Assembly (NCBI GenBank): GCA_013397845.1
Contig: VZTG01010312.1
Span: forward strand, 1 to 64,000
Length of the DNA stretch: 64,000 bases
Direction: 5' to 3'
Source of the DNA: Melanocharis versteri
Taxonomy: Eukaryota > Chordata > Aves > Passeriformes > Melanocharitidae
Shown here: positions 22,001-34,000 of the stretch, in pieces
Position numbering within the stretch: the stretch's first letter is position 1
Layout of the letters: each line of letters begins with the position of its first letter
Notes under the pieces: generated by a model
Told to the model about the DNA's origin: nothing
Databases searched by the model: none
The model's input: the letters and a program-made list of their open reading frames with translations, nothing else
Translations under genes and position numbers: made by a program

Positions 22001-25000
22001 GATTTCATATCGTGGTCAATTTTACTCGACTGAAGAAAAAACCTCGCAGCTGAAGCCCTGCCTTACTCCTGCTGGTGTTTTGTAGCCATGTCCTTGATTT
22101 CTTTCTTCCCTTTGTTTATTAAGGATTATTAAGGATTTATCAAGAGCTTCATTTCAACTCTTCCATCCTCTCCAAACCATGGGCTTTCTGAAACACTTCC
22201 ACAAATCTCACGGACCATCTTCCTTCCTTTCCAGTGTCTAATTCCCCCCATCCCCATTGAAAACTCTGCTTAAACCTCTGCAGGGATTTCCTGGCTTTTG
22301 TTTGTGGGTTTTAGGTGGATGTGGGAAGGATTTACCTCTTGTGGAAGCCTCGGAAGCGGGTGAGCAGCACGGCTGCAGCTGCAGTGACAGCCAGGACAGC
22401 CAGCACCCCGGCAGCCACGGCGATGCCTGGCAGGGACAGAAACAGTTCCTAAAACATCCCAGAACCACTGAGGGTGGGAGAGACCAAACGAGATCCACCA
22501 TTATTAAGAAGTTTCCCATCACTACTGATGAAGGAATTTTTTTAACTCTATTCGTTCTCACTTTATGGCTTCTTCTCCTGCCACAAATGGTGATGGAAAA
22601 GGATGAATTCCTGCTGCTTTTACCATATTTGAAGTCAGTTGTTGTTGCCTGAGCTGTCCTTGGGGTAAACAAATCCTAAACAAACCCTAAACCAACCCTG
22701 CCCAGTCCATCCAGCCTCAAAGATCCTTCCTCTGTCCTTTTTCTCCTCTGTCTCAAAGGATCTTGCCCAAAGTGGGGTGTAGACCTTCAAATTGCCCTCA
22801 AATAAAGTTTCTTTCACAATTTTCCTTCAACAAAACTGTTCTAAGCCTCAACCAAGCCAGAGGTTCAGAGCTGATGGTGCTCTGGTGAGGGTGAAGAGAG
22901 GACAAAAATATCTCATATTATAAATGAAAAAAAGGCTTTTTTTCCCCAAACACGTGGAAATCGGGACACAAATTATTTTCCCTCAGAGCTGGATCAGTTA
23001 AAGACCATGCAGACAATAAATGAACTTGTCCAGCTCCCTCACAGCAAAGCCTCTGGGCTCCTGGTTCCACTTGGAAGGGACAGTAAGCTTGTTATTCCAC
23101 GAATAAAAAGGAGAAGCCTGTTGCTCTCATCTCCGGGGGAATCACTTGCCAGCTTAGAAGGAAAAACACCTTCTCTACTCATCCCTACAGGACTGAGAGG
23201 TGCTCAGAAATCAGCTCCCTGGAGATGCAGTCTTGGCAAAGGAACAGGGATTTAGGTTGGATATTAAGAAAAATTTCTTCATGGAGAGGGTTCTCCAGCT
23301 CTGGACGGGCTGGAGTCACCATCCCTGGAAATGTTCAAAAAAACCTGTGGCTCTGGCAGCTGAGGACATGATTCAGCAGTGCTGGGTGGTGGCTGGGCTT
23401 GATGAGCTTAACGATTAATTAACAGTTGTATGAACCATTCCGGTGCTGGGCTGTTCCCCTGGAGCTCCCCACTCCTCCCAGCCAGGAAAGGACAAATTCC
23501 AAGGTGTGGGACTGTGGCACTTACTGGTGAGGGCTGAGGAGCTGTCGCAGTTGGGGGGTGCCCACCCCTCCTCACACTGGCACTGCAGCTCGTGGTCACA
23601 CACCTGGGGAGCACAGAGCAGGGACACCCTCAGCTGGGCAGTTTGGGGGGTCAGGAAGTTTCTGGGTGAGGATGCTGAGATTTTTTTGAAGCTCTCAGTT
23701 AATTTGGGCTAAGATTTAGCACAAAAAGGAGCAGTTTTGTGTTAGACAGTCCTGATGCCATGCACCTTTTGCTTCTGCAGTGAAACCTTCACTACAGAGC
23801 TAAATTATTTATCTGTAGGTCTCTGAATGGTCAAATATGAGCAGAATTCTCTTCCCCAAACCAAAATAACCTAAAAGAGAAGAGCTGTGATACCACGGCT
23901 CAGGGGCAGGGCCAGACACAGGGGCTGTGTCCATCTCCTGGGCAAAAATATCTATGCTACATCAGGGTAGATTTGTTTTTATAAAAATTTAAGAAGCTTC
24001 CGACTCCCCAAATTTGACAGATTCGTATCAATGACTTAAACATTGTCAGCAAGAAGGTCTGAGGCTGATCTGCATCATTTTCTTGGGGTTTTAAAATGAG
24101 TAACATCAGATGCTGGTGTCTTACAGCGTGGCCAGAGCACTTGGCAGAGCAGTTGGTGGATCTGAAGACCTCCTCAGCATGGACACATTCCCCGTGGCTG
24201 CACACCTGAAACGAGAGCAAACCACAGGGATTTGGAGCTTCCAGGACAGGCAGAGTTTGCATTTCATCCTGTCAGGGGATGGAGAGCACCAGGAGACACA
24301 GAAACAGCTCTGGAAATCCCTCACACTCCCTTTAGGACTGGGAGATGAGGGGTAATTTTCCATTTGGGTGTTTTATAGAAAGGGGAGTGACAGACATGTA
24401 CAGACATCACTGCTTCCCACTCCAATCCCTCATCCCTCCCTTCCAGGAGGGAATATTCAGGGAACGGATTGGAAACAGCACCCAGTGATGCCTGGCACAT
24501 CCATTATGGAAATAATTCAGTGTAATAATACATTTATGATCCCCTAACTCCTCATACAGAGCTGTGTTTCTGCTGCCACACATCTTTGTGTCAGGAAAAG
24601 GGAATAAGGCAGCAGGCAAACCGGAGGAAATGGGAATGGTGGAAATTCCTGTTGGCTTTGCTGCTGGTTTGGGATAAAAGCTGGGCAAAGAGATCAGCAG
24701 AAGTTTGGGGTGCACTCAGTCTTCCCTGCTTAGAGTCTCCCTTGTGAAAGAGAGAATTACAGAAACAAGGCTCAAAGAGGGGGGGAAGAATAAAGGAAAA
24801 CGTTATTCTCTACTCACCATCCCATTCCCACATTTGGTTCCATCCAGGATCATCCCTGGGTCCTCTTCTCCACTCCTGGGGAAACTGCCTTTGCAGGAAT
24901 TAAAGGCCAGCAGGCTCCCATCCCGAGGCATCTCCCTCCCTCCGGAACAGTAGAGTTTTCCACACTTATTGTCTCTGGAAGGAGAACAGGAGCTGTCAAA

Positions 25001-28000
25001 CCGAGGACATGGCCCAGCAAACCCCTCTGAGCTGGTTTCTCCTGCAGCCTGAATTCCAAGGAAACGGCTGCAGCAGGGAATGCTGGTGTGGTGTGGGCAG
25101 CTTGGTCTGAGCAGGTGACAGGTCCTTAAATCCTGCTGAGCTCATTAGGGAACACAAATTCATCCACAGAAATGAGCATTTAACTGATATTCCTTCACTT
25201 CTGAGGTTCCCTGTCCCAAAATCCCTGGATTTTCCTGCACACTCACACACTCATCCTCCCCAGCAGCCTTGCACAGATCTCTCTGCACACCTTTGCTCTC
25301 TCACCTCCAGATTTAAACCCACTTCTCCTAGAAATGATTTCCCACAGCTTTCAGACAGAACAAGAAGGGACACAGGGCGGTGCCACTAAAATAGAGTGCT
25401 CCTGGCTTCTGTCTCCCAACTCGAGTGGGAAACGGCCTCTCTTCCCGAATCCCAGCACGTTCCATGCCCAGTGCTTACTTCCTCTTGCAGGGGAGGTGAG
25501 TGCCCTGCTCCTTCCTGCAGTAGCCGAAATACGTCCCCCTCTCGTTCATGCGGTAACAGGAGGCCGGGCCGTCCGTGGCCTCTGCAGGGGAAAGGCAGCA
25601 GGATGAGTTTGGGATTCTGACTGGGACAACTGGGAATATTCCCCCTCCTTCCCTTGCTTAGGAAAAGGCCTTTCCCACTGAAGGGTCCATGGGCGTAAAT
25701 GACTTCCTGGCACTTCAGCCTGGAGAGGAAAAGCTCCAGGGAGAGCTCAGAGCGCCTTCCAGGGCCTGAAGGGGAACCAGCAGAGCTGGAGAGGGGCTGG
25801 GGACAAGGGACAGAGGGACAGGACACGGGGAATGGCTTCCCACTGCCAGAGAGCAGGGTTAGGTGGGATTTTGGGAAGGAATTCCTCCCGGTGAGCATGG
25901 TGAGGGGCTGGGATGGAATTCCCAGAGCAGCTGTGGCTGCCCCTGGATCCCTGGAAGTGTCCAAGGCCAGGCTGGAGCACCCTGGGACAGTGGAGGTTTC
26001 CCTGCACTGGCAGGGGTGGCACTGGATGGGATTTTAAGTTCCCTTTCAGCCCCAACCATCCCCCAGTTCCAGGAAATGCTGCTTTCAGAAGCACTGAAAT
26101 TCATTTTGGTACAGACGTGCCAAATTTGGCTGTTAATTTGAAGCACAGACATTTCCTCTTCCTATCTGGCCAAAACCACTTCCCCAGCTCCACTCCAGCT
26201 ATGTCAGACTCATTCTTCAAAAGAGGAATGCACTCCCCACTTCCCACTTCTCTGGAAGCACAGAGCAGCCCACGACCTGAGCTCCAGCTCACGAGTTACA
26301 ACCACTGACAGTGGGAAATACAAAAATCATCATTAAGTATGCTGTGGACTGGAGTTTATTTTTATGGAAGGGCTGTCCCTGAGGTAAAATGGATCTGAGG
26401 ATCTGGAGTCTATTTTTATGGAAGGGCTGTCCCTGAGGTAAAATGGATCTGAGGATCTGGAGTCTATTTTTATGGAAGGGCTGTCCCTGAGGTAAAATGG
26501 ATCTGAGGATCTGGAGTCTATTTTTATGGAAGGGCTGTTCCTGAGGTAGAACGGATCTGAGGATCTGGAGATGCAGAATTCCCTTCTCTCTCTCTCTCCT
26601 GTGACCAGGACGAGCTGATGTGTCAGTGGCACAGGGTACTCACGTGGCCCAAAGGCAGCTTTGCACTGGCTGTCGCGGGTGGGGCAGGTGCCCATGTAGC
26701 AATAGCCCTCTCCAAAGTTGCAGGGGTGCCCGTTGACCTGGAATCGATCCTGGGGGCAGCTGGAGGAGCGCCCCGTGCACATCTCAGCCAGGTCACACTC
26801 GTGTTTCACCGCCCGGCACACCGAGCCCGACTTCTTGTACTAAGGCAGGGACAAAATGCCACACTCAGCACCCAGCTCCTCCTCACTGCCCNNNNNNNNN
26901 NNNNNNNNNNNNNNNNNNNNNNNNNNNNNNNNNNNNNNNNNNNNNNNNNNNNNNNNNNNNNNNNNNNNNNNNNNNNNNNNNNNNNNNNNNNNNNNNNNNN
27001 NNNNNNNNNNNNNNNNNNNNNNNNNNNNNNNNNNNNNNNNNNNNNNNNNNNNNNNNNNNNNNNNNNNNNNNNNNNNNNNNNNNNNNNNNNNNNNNNNNNN
27101 NNNNNNNNNNNNNNNNNNNNNNNNNNNNNNNNNNNNNNNNNNNNNNNNNNNNNNNNNNNNNNNNNNNNNNNNNNNNNNNNNNNNNNNNNNNNNNNNNNNN
27201 NNNNNNNNNNNNNNNNNNNNNNNNNNNNNNNNNNNNNNNNNNNNNNNNNNNNNNNNNNNNNNNNNNNNNNNNNNNNNNNNNNNNNNNNNNNNNNNNNNNN
27301 NNNNNNNNNNNNNNNNNNNNNNNNNNNNNNNNNNNNNNNNNNNNNNNNNNNNNNNNNNNNNNNNNNNNNNNNNNNNNNNNNNNNNNNNNNNNNNNNNNNN
27401 NNNNNNNNNNNNNNNNNNNNNNNTTCTCCTGGCTGTTCGTACAGGGGAGGGGTCTCTCCTGGCAGTTTTTACAGGGGAAGGGAGGGGTCTCACCTGGCAG
27501 TTCTCACAGCAGTCCCCATGTGCACAGGCAGCTCCCGAGCTCAGCTTGCAGGTCTCGGGGTCACAGCACTCGTTCGTGCACTCCTGGGACAGAACGAGCA
27601 GTCAGAGCTGGGGACGGGGACAAAACCCACTGTCCCTGGCTGGGATGGAAGTCTGGCACCTGCCCTTGGCTTCGTTGGAAGCACCTTCCCTAAAAGCAGG
27701 GTTTGGAAGCAGAAGCTGTGCAGGGAACTTGGGGTTTGGGCTGAGATGTGGGGATGGCTTTGTCCCACTCTCAGTTCCTCTGTCACCCCCTCCTCACAAA
27801 CCAGGGCTTCATCTTTCCCAGCACTCAGCACGTCCCCAGCCACTCCAGCTCAGCAGTGTGATGACCACAATTTCTACTTCAGCAACACCTGTGTCTACCT
27901 CAGGGGCCGACAGGAAGCAGCTGCTGTCCAGCCTGGACAACCCCCTCTGCCTTTCCCGAGGATCATTTCATTCCCGGGTACCTCAGGAGTGCCACAGTCG

Positions 28001-31000
28001 CATTCCTCTCCCTTCTCCACGAATCCGTTGCCGCAGGATGGGGGGGCAATGATGCTGCTCAGCTCTGGGACGTTGGTCAGGCACCTGGGCATGTCAGCCA
28101 GCATGAACTTCTCAAAGCTCTGGAGGCTGCAGGAGCTGAATTCCTTGGGAACCACAGAGCTGTGTTGGGAAAACAGGAGGATTTATGGTAGGATCAGCTT
28201 AGGCAATGAGGAGAAACACCCTTTGGGAGAGAACTGGAACAGGTGACTGTCCCCACAACTCTTGGGGGTAAACATTTTTCTAAATATACAGGGACTAAAG
28301 TAGGTTTGGGTTGGGTTTTCTGCAGGGGGTTCTCTCTGGGAATATCTGACAATGGCCTGGGATTTCATCCATTTTTTAATTTTTTTTTTTTAATAATAAT
28401 TCGAACTGAATAATCTCACTGGACAAAAATACTGCTCTATTTTGGGAGCTGCCAGCTCACCCAAACCCCATTCTCAGCCCTGTTTTTAGGCCAAGCCCCA
28501 CCTGACAGTGTCTGTCATGATGCAGATGGCGTCGCTGCACGAGCAGGCCTTGGTGTCGTGGCTCATGCCCAGGTTGTGCCCCATCTCGTGGGCCATCGTG
28601 GCTGCCACTGCAATCTCGTTCCTGTTGTGGTCCTGGGGAGCCAAGGAAAGCTGTTTGTTATTTCCATGTGTGTTTTAGAACACGCAGGAACAACAGAGAA
28701 GATAAAAAACAGGACCATTTTTCTTCAAGTGGAATTAACCTCGCGATGCACAAGGGGTTGTGTGGTGCTCAATCCATCTGTGCATCTATTTGGATTATAT
28801 TTTGTTATTTAATAAAGGTATTTATAATTTAGACACCATGGAGGTGTGTATATCATCTATTTGGATTATACTTTATTATTTAATAAGGATATTTATAAAA
28901 TAGATGTCACGGAGGTGTGTAATATCACGTTTGCTTTCTTTATCCCCTGAACTTCATTCAAAATAAAATCCCAGAATCCCAGAATGGTTTGGGTTGGAGG
29001 TGACCTTAAATCCCATCCAGTTCCACGGCAGGGACACCTCCCCTGTCCCAGATTGCTCCAAGCCCCACCCAGCCTGGCCTTGGACACTTCCAGGGCTCTG
29101 ATTGTGAATTTTTACAGTCTAATAACGAACCAGAGAACTGAAAGTGCCCTAAACCCAACAATTTTCACAAAGGTTCTTCACTGGCTGAGTAAAAAAAACC
29201 ATAGAAAAGCCTTTAAAAATGAAATGAAAATGAATCAGACCTGAATAATACCTGCAGAGTATAAATCACTGCATATGGATTTGAGGAAGGCCAGTCCAAT
29301 GGTGGTGCCCTCGAAGTCCAGGCCTCTGGAAGGAAGCACAGAGGCACAGTGAGATCGAGGGTGTGCCCAGCAAGGGGAGCTGAACTCAGGGATCTGTTCC
29401 AAACCAGGCTGGAGATTCCATCCCCAGCTCCGGATGGAATCTCAGATCCAACACAGTATTTAACTTTAATATCCCTGCAAATAAAATAAACAATTGAACG
29501 CACTTTTCATTTGAATATTGACTTAAATTCTGTGGTGGTTCATCAGATTTAAAGCATGTAAAGAGCTCCAAATGCAGCAAAGAGCTGGGATGAGTGAGGA
29601 CCTCTGGACACAAGGCAGAAAAGTGAGGTCAGTGCTGGTTTAATTTGGCATTTCCCACATTTTTGGGGAAATTCAATTCTTCCTTTCTCTTTAAACTTCA
29701 TGTTATCACTCTAAGTTGCCGGACTTTGCTGCACTCAACTTTTGTGAGCAAAACCAGGAGAAGAGTCTTAGATAAGGCAAAAATTCCCATCCCCTGTTTT
29801 TGCAGGGATTCAGCTGGAAAGATTGGTGTCCTGGCAGAAATTTATTTGTGCTCCCCGAAAAATATAAAAGCAAAAAAAAAGAGAATTTGCATTTATTTTT
29901 TTGCCCTCGAATTGGTACAAGGCAGTGTTGGAATGGGCGAAATCCAGGCCAGGATTGTGCCACTGATTGGTGACAAATTTTAAGGAATAAAAAGGGCCTT
30001 GGATGTGTTTGGTGAGCAATTTTTAAGGAATAAAAAGGGCCTTGAATGAGTTTGGTGAACGATTTTTAAGGAATGTGTTTGATGAGCGATTTTTAAGGAA
30101 TAAAAAGCGCCTTGAATGCGTTTGGTGAGCGATTTTTAAAGAATAAAGAGGGACTTGAATGAGTTTGGTGAGTGATTTTTAAGGAATAAAAAAGGGCCTT
30201 GAATGAGTTTGGTGAGTGATTTTTAAAGAATAAAGAGAGCCTTGAATGAGTTTGGTGAGCGATTTTTAAGGGCTAAAAAGGGGCTGGAAGGAGTTTGGTG
30301 AGCGATTTTTAAGGGATAAAAAGGGGCTGGAATGAGTTTGGTGAGCGATTTTTAAGGAATAAAACAGTTTTTGGGAAGGGAAGGGCACCCACGTGATGAG
30401 CTGAGCGTTGTCGTTCCTTTTCCTCTTCAGCAATTCCGCCAGGCGCCACTTGGAGAAGGTGTCCAGGGTGTGCCCAGCGTTCCTGCTCAGGGGACACTTG
30501 TCCCCATCTGTCCACACCTCCAGGCCAACCAGAGCCACGTGGGTGTTGATGGCTTTATAAACCTGCAGCAGGGAATGAATTACAAATTAATCAATTAAAA
30601 ATGAATCGAAATTAAACGAAGCCTTGTCCTGGTACTCGGGTCACTTTTCCACTTCCAATATCCACTCCAGACCTAACAAAGTTTTTCCAAGCTTTGAATT
30701 CCAAAAAAGCCTCACCAAATAAACCAGGAAATCTGATTTCCCACCACATTTATAACAACTTTAAAAATGGGGTTAAAACACTTGAAAATTCCAGCAATTT
30801 TGGAAGAAATTTGCAAAAGGAATCAAGAATCCATTTATTCTTTTTGAATCAATCATTCACTTGCCATGTGATTAGAAAATATCTTAAAGTATTGGTAGAA
30901 ATAATTAAAGAATTAGTAGAAATAATTACAGTAGGAGTAGAAATAATTCTTATTAAAAATCTCGTATCTGAAGGCAAAGAACAGGAGAATATGGACAGAT

Positions 31001-34000
31001 GTGGTAAATTTGCTTCCCAAATTTCCATGAAGTTGAGTTTTCGTTCATTCCTACATGTAATAATGAAAATTTATGATGTTTACAACAGAAAGGATTTATA
31101 AATCACTCAATAGAAAAAAATTTAGAGAGCACTTGAATTTCAATGGCTTTCAATAGAAAAGGTTATAAATCACTTGGGTTTCCATGGTTTCCAATAAAAA
31201 AAAATATAAATAATTTGGATTTCAGTTGTTTTAAATAGAAAAAATTATAAATAATTTGGAATTTCAATGGTTTTCAACAGAAAAAACTTATAAAACACTT
31301 GGATTTCATTGTCACTTTTTGCTCTCACCGTGTTGATGTAGTTGACAATTCCAAATATCCTTTGTCTTATATTTTTAACATCTTCGTCATATTTCTTGTA
31401 CTGGAAAGGCAAATACAGCATGTCAGGAAAGGGAGAGGAAAAAGGGGATTTATGAGGAAATAAATATCCCACAGAAGATTGGTTTGCAAACCACACCATG
31501 TATAAAAAATCATATTTTATATAAAAATTATGTTTGAGGTAGGATTTTATCAGATGTTGGGTTTCAACATCATCCCCTTCCAAAATGTGAATTTCTGTGT
31601 AGGGTGCAGAGAAGGAGTTGGACTCAGTGATCCTTGTGGGTCTGTTCCAAATCGGGATATTCCCTTCCAAATCAGGATGTTCCCTTCCAAATCAGGATAT
31701 TCCCTTCCAAATCAGGATATTCCAACAGGACAAGCACTGTAAGGTTTTTTTTGAGTTCTTGTCATCTCCAGGTGGGAATTCCAAATGAAATCCCCTTTAG
31801 GAATCCCTTTTTCCACCCAGGCTCAGTGGAACCTTGGAGCTCTTGTAGGAGCCCAGGAATACAAGTTGGGATACCCTGGGAAGCTGCTCTGGAGCTGATC
31901 AAACACGAAATAATAATTCCAAAACTCACCAAAGCATTGTCTGCAACGATGTAGAGCTCCAGGTACTTCCTTGCTTTCAGGTAGTCTTTCATCTAAAGGA
32001 ATCATTTATTTAAAATGACTTTAAAGAGCTTTTCCAATCCCAACCTCTGCAGTTTCAAAGCTGTTTATTAATTACTGAGGGGATTTCTTTGGCCAAGTCA
32101 TTCAGAAGGGACTGGTTTGGGTTTAAATAATAAGAAGTAGGCTCGATATTTAAATTTTGTTCAGATATGGAAGGTAAGGGAGATATTAATGAGTATTTAG
32201 GTGTTACAGGTGCACTGGGCACCTGTCAGTAAAGACAGGAGAGTTTAACTCAGCTGGTCACTCAGAAACCTCAGATCTGGAAGATTTGCTCTGGTTTTTA
32301 AGATCTGACCCCACCTCCCTGTGTTTAATCAGTCCTGTTGTGGAGGTGCCACCAGAAAATTGGGATTTGTGCCATTTAGAGTTTTCCCACGACCACAAAT
32401 TCCATTTTTTGCTGGGACAGCCACGTCCTTACCTCTGGGCTGTTGCTGGATTTGAAGATGTCGTTGGTGGGGTCGCTGGAGTCCTGCTCCCAGGAGTTGT
32501 TGACCAGCCCACAGGTTTTGATGGGCTCTTGTTTCAGGGCCTCGTATTTATAAACCACGTGCTCGGCCCTGTCCGAGGCTCCCAGGGGCTCGATGAGGAA
32601 CTTCTGCCCACGGGTCTCAAAATAGCCACTAAAAAATGGGTCAGAATGTGAGGTTTTGGATCAAGGGAGCATTTATCCCGAGCATGTAGGCCTTTGGAAT
32701 ATTCCAGCAGCCTGAGGCAGTGTGCAACACTTTAAAAGCAGAAATTAATTAATTATTGCTGAGTCAGCTGGAAGATTTGGGTGCTCTCAGTCAAAGAGAA
32801 GCTGGGTTAGGAATTCATTTGATTTAAATTCTGGAGCGTTTGTGCTGACAGAAGTGGTTGAAAAGAGGGTTTTGTTCCAGTGGGGAATTCAAAGATGTTT
32901 TCATCCTGATTTGAGGTGAAAAGCTGAAATATTGTAAGGAACTAAGAATAACTATTTTTCTCCCTTCTCCCTCTGTTTTTCTTTGGGAAACAATTTTCCA
33001 AAGCCTGAATAAAAGATCGCATGACATCTTTCCATCCTGATTCTTTTCTGCTGGAACATTTCTCCCAGAAGCTGCACGTTCTGCCCGTGGGACCCAGACC
33101 CCTGCTCACCTCAGCCCTGTGCAGGTGCTGATGCTCGCCACAGACTCAGCATCACCCTCCACGTGGCCTCCATAGTAACAGTGATCCTGGTGGGAAAATA
33201 AATCCAGTGTCAGGCTGGGCTGTCCATGGACTCAACTCCATGCAGGGATTTCAGAAAACAAATGAAACTATCTACAAATTACAACAAACTGCACTACTGG
33301 AGGAAGTCACCCATTAGGACATTCTTTAAATGAATTTTAAAAGTTCATGACCAATTCCATATTCGCTGTAGACCCATTTTTTTTTCCCTCAACACACAAA
33401 TTGTGACAAAATCCAACAATTCTGGGCTCTGGTCAATGCACAGCACATAAAAAAAGGAATATTCCCAGTCCCTGCTCCAAATTAAGCACACACTGCTGGG
33501 CTCTACTCAATTAATGGTTTCCTTGTGCCCAAATTTCAAGGAAAGGCTCTTTAATTACCCAACAATTAAATGCATTCATTTCAGTGAGATTAAAATACAA
33601 GTATTATATTAAACATGGGTAGGGGAAACAGTTTTGGGACTTAATTGGCTTAAGGATTTATGGTTTATATTTCTGTGTTCAAAGAGACTTCAAAGTCACT
33701 GAGAGATTGTGGAAAATTTTACACACAGTGTTTTCCTGAATGGAGTTCTTATGAATCTGTACCCAAACCTTCATTCCTTGTGCCTTTTGTTTTCTTGTGG
33801 ATTTTTGGTTTCACTTTGCTGTTAATTCTTTTTTCCACCACGAAATGCCCATTTTGTTACAGGGAAAAAGACATCCACAAAGGGAAAATTACTGGGGAAA
33901 AGTGGAGGATTTATCGCCATCCTTTGGGGATACAAGAGGAAAAACTCCTGATCATAATCCAAAATCCATAGTGCAGGAATTCCCTGTTCAGCACAGGTAA

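Noticed and set aside
21993..22022. Upstream acceptors (TTCAG or TCGAG) for exon 20
   Set aside because: Both put a stop codon in frame or shift phase. Only GGCAG at 21993 joins exon 19 in phase with an open tail.
20435..22033. Long plus-strand frames (532, 381 and 297 codons) opposite ADAM28 intron 20
   Set aside because: They exist because the 48-bp repeat is a multiple of three and lacks stops in all three frames. They also run antisense through real ADAM28 exons 20-22.
26618..28246. 542-codon plus-strand frame
   Set aside because: Mostly N translated as X. The remainder is the reverse strand of ADAM28 exons 12-14.
29241..29256. Alternative exon 10 donor GCAG|GTATTA
   Set aside because: It would break the frame into exon 11. 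The donor 12 nt further (ATTCAG|GTCTGA) gives the family-conserved Y-S-A-G-I-I-Q junction.
33660..33971. 103-codon plus-strand frame with a hydrophobic segment in intron 4
   Set aside because: Isolated within an intron on the opposite strand, with no homologue recognised and AT-rich composition that yields hydrophobic runs by chance.
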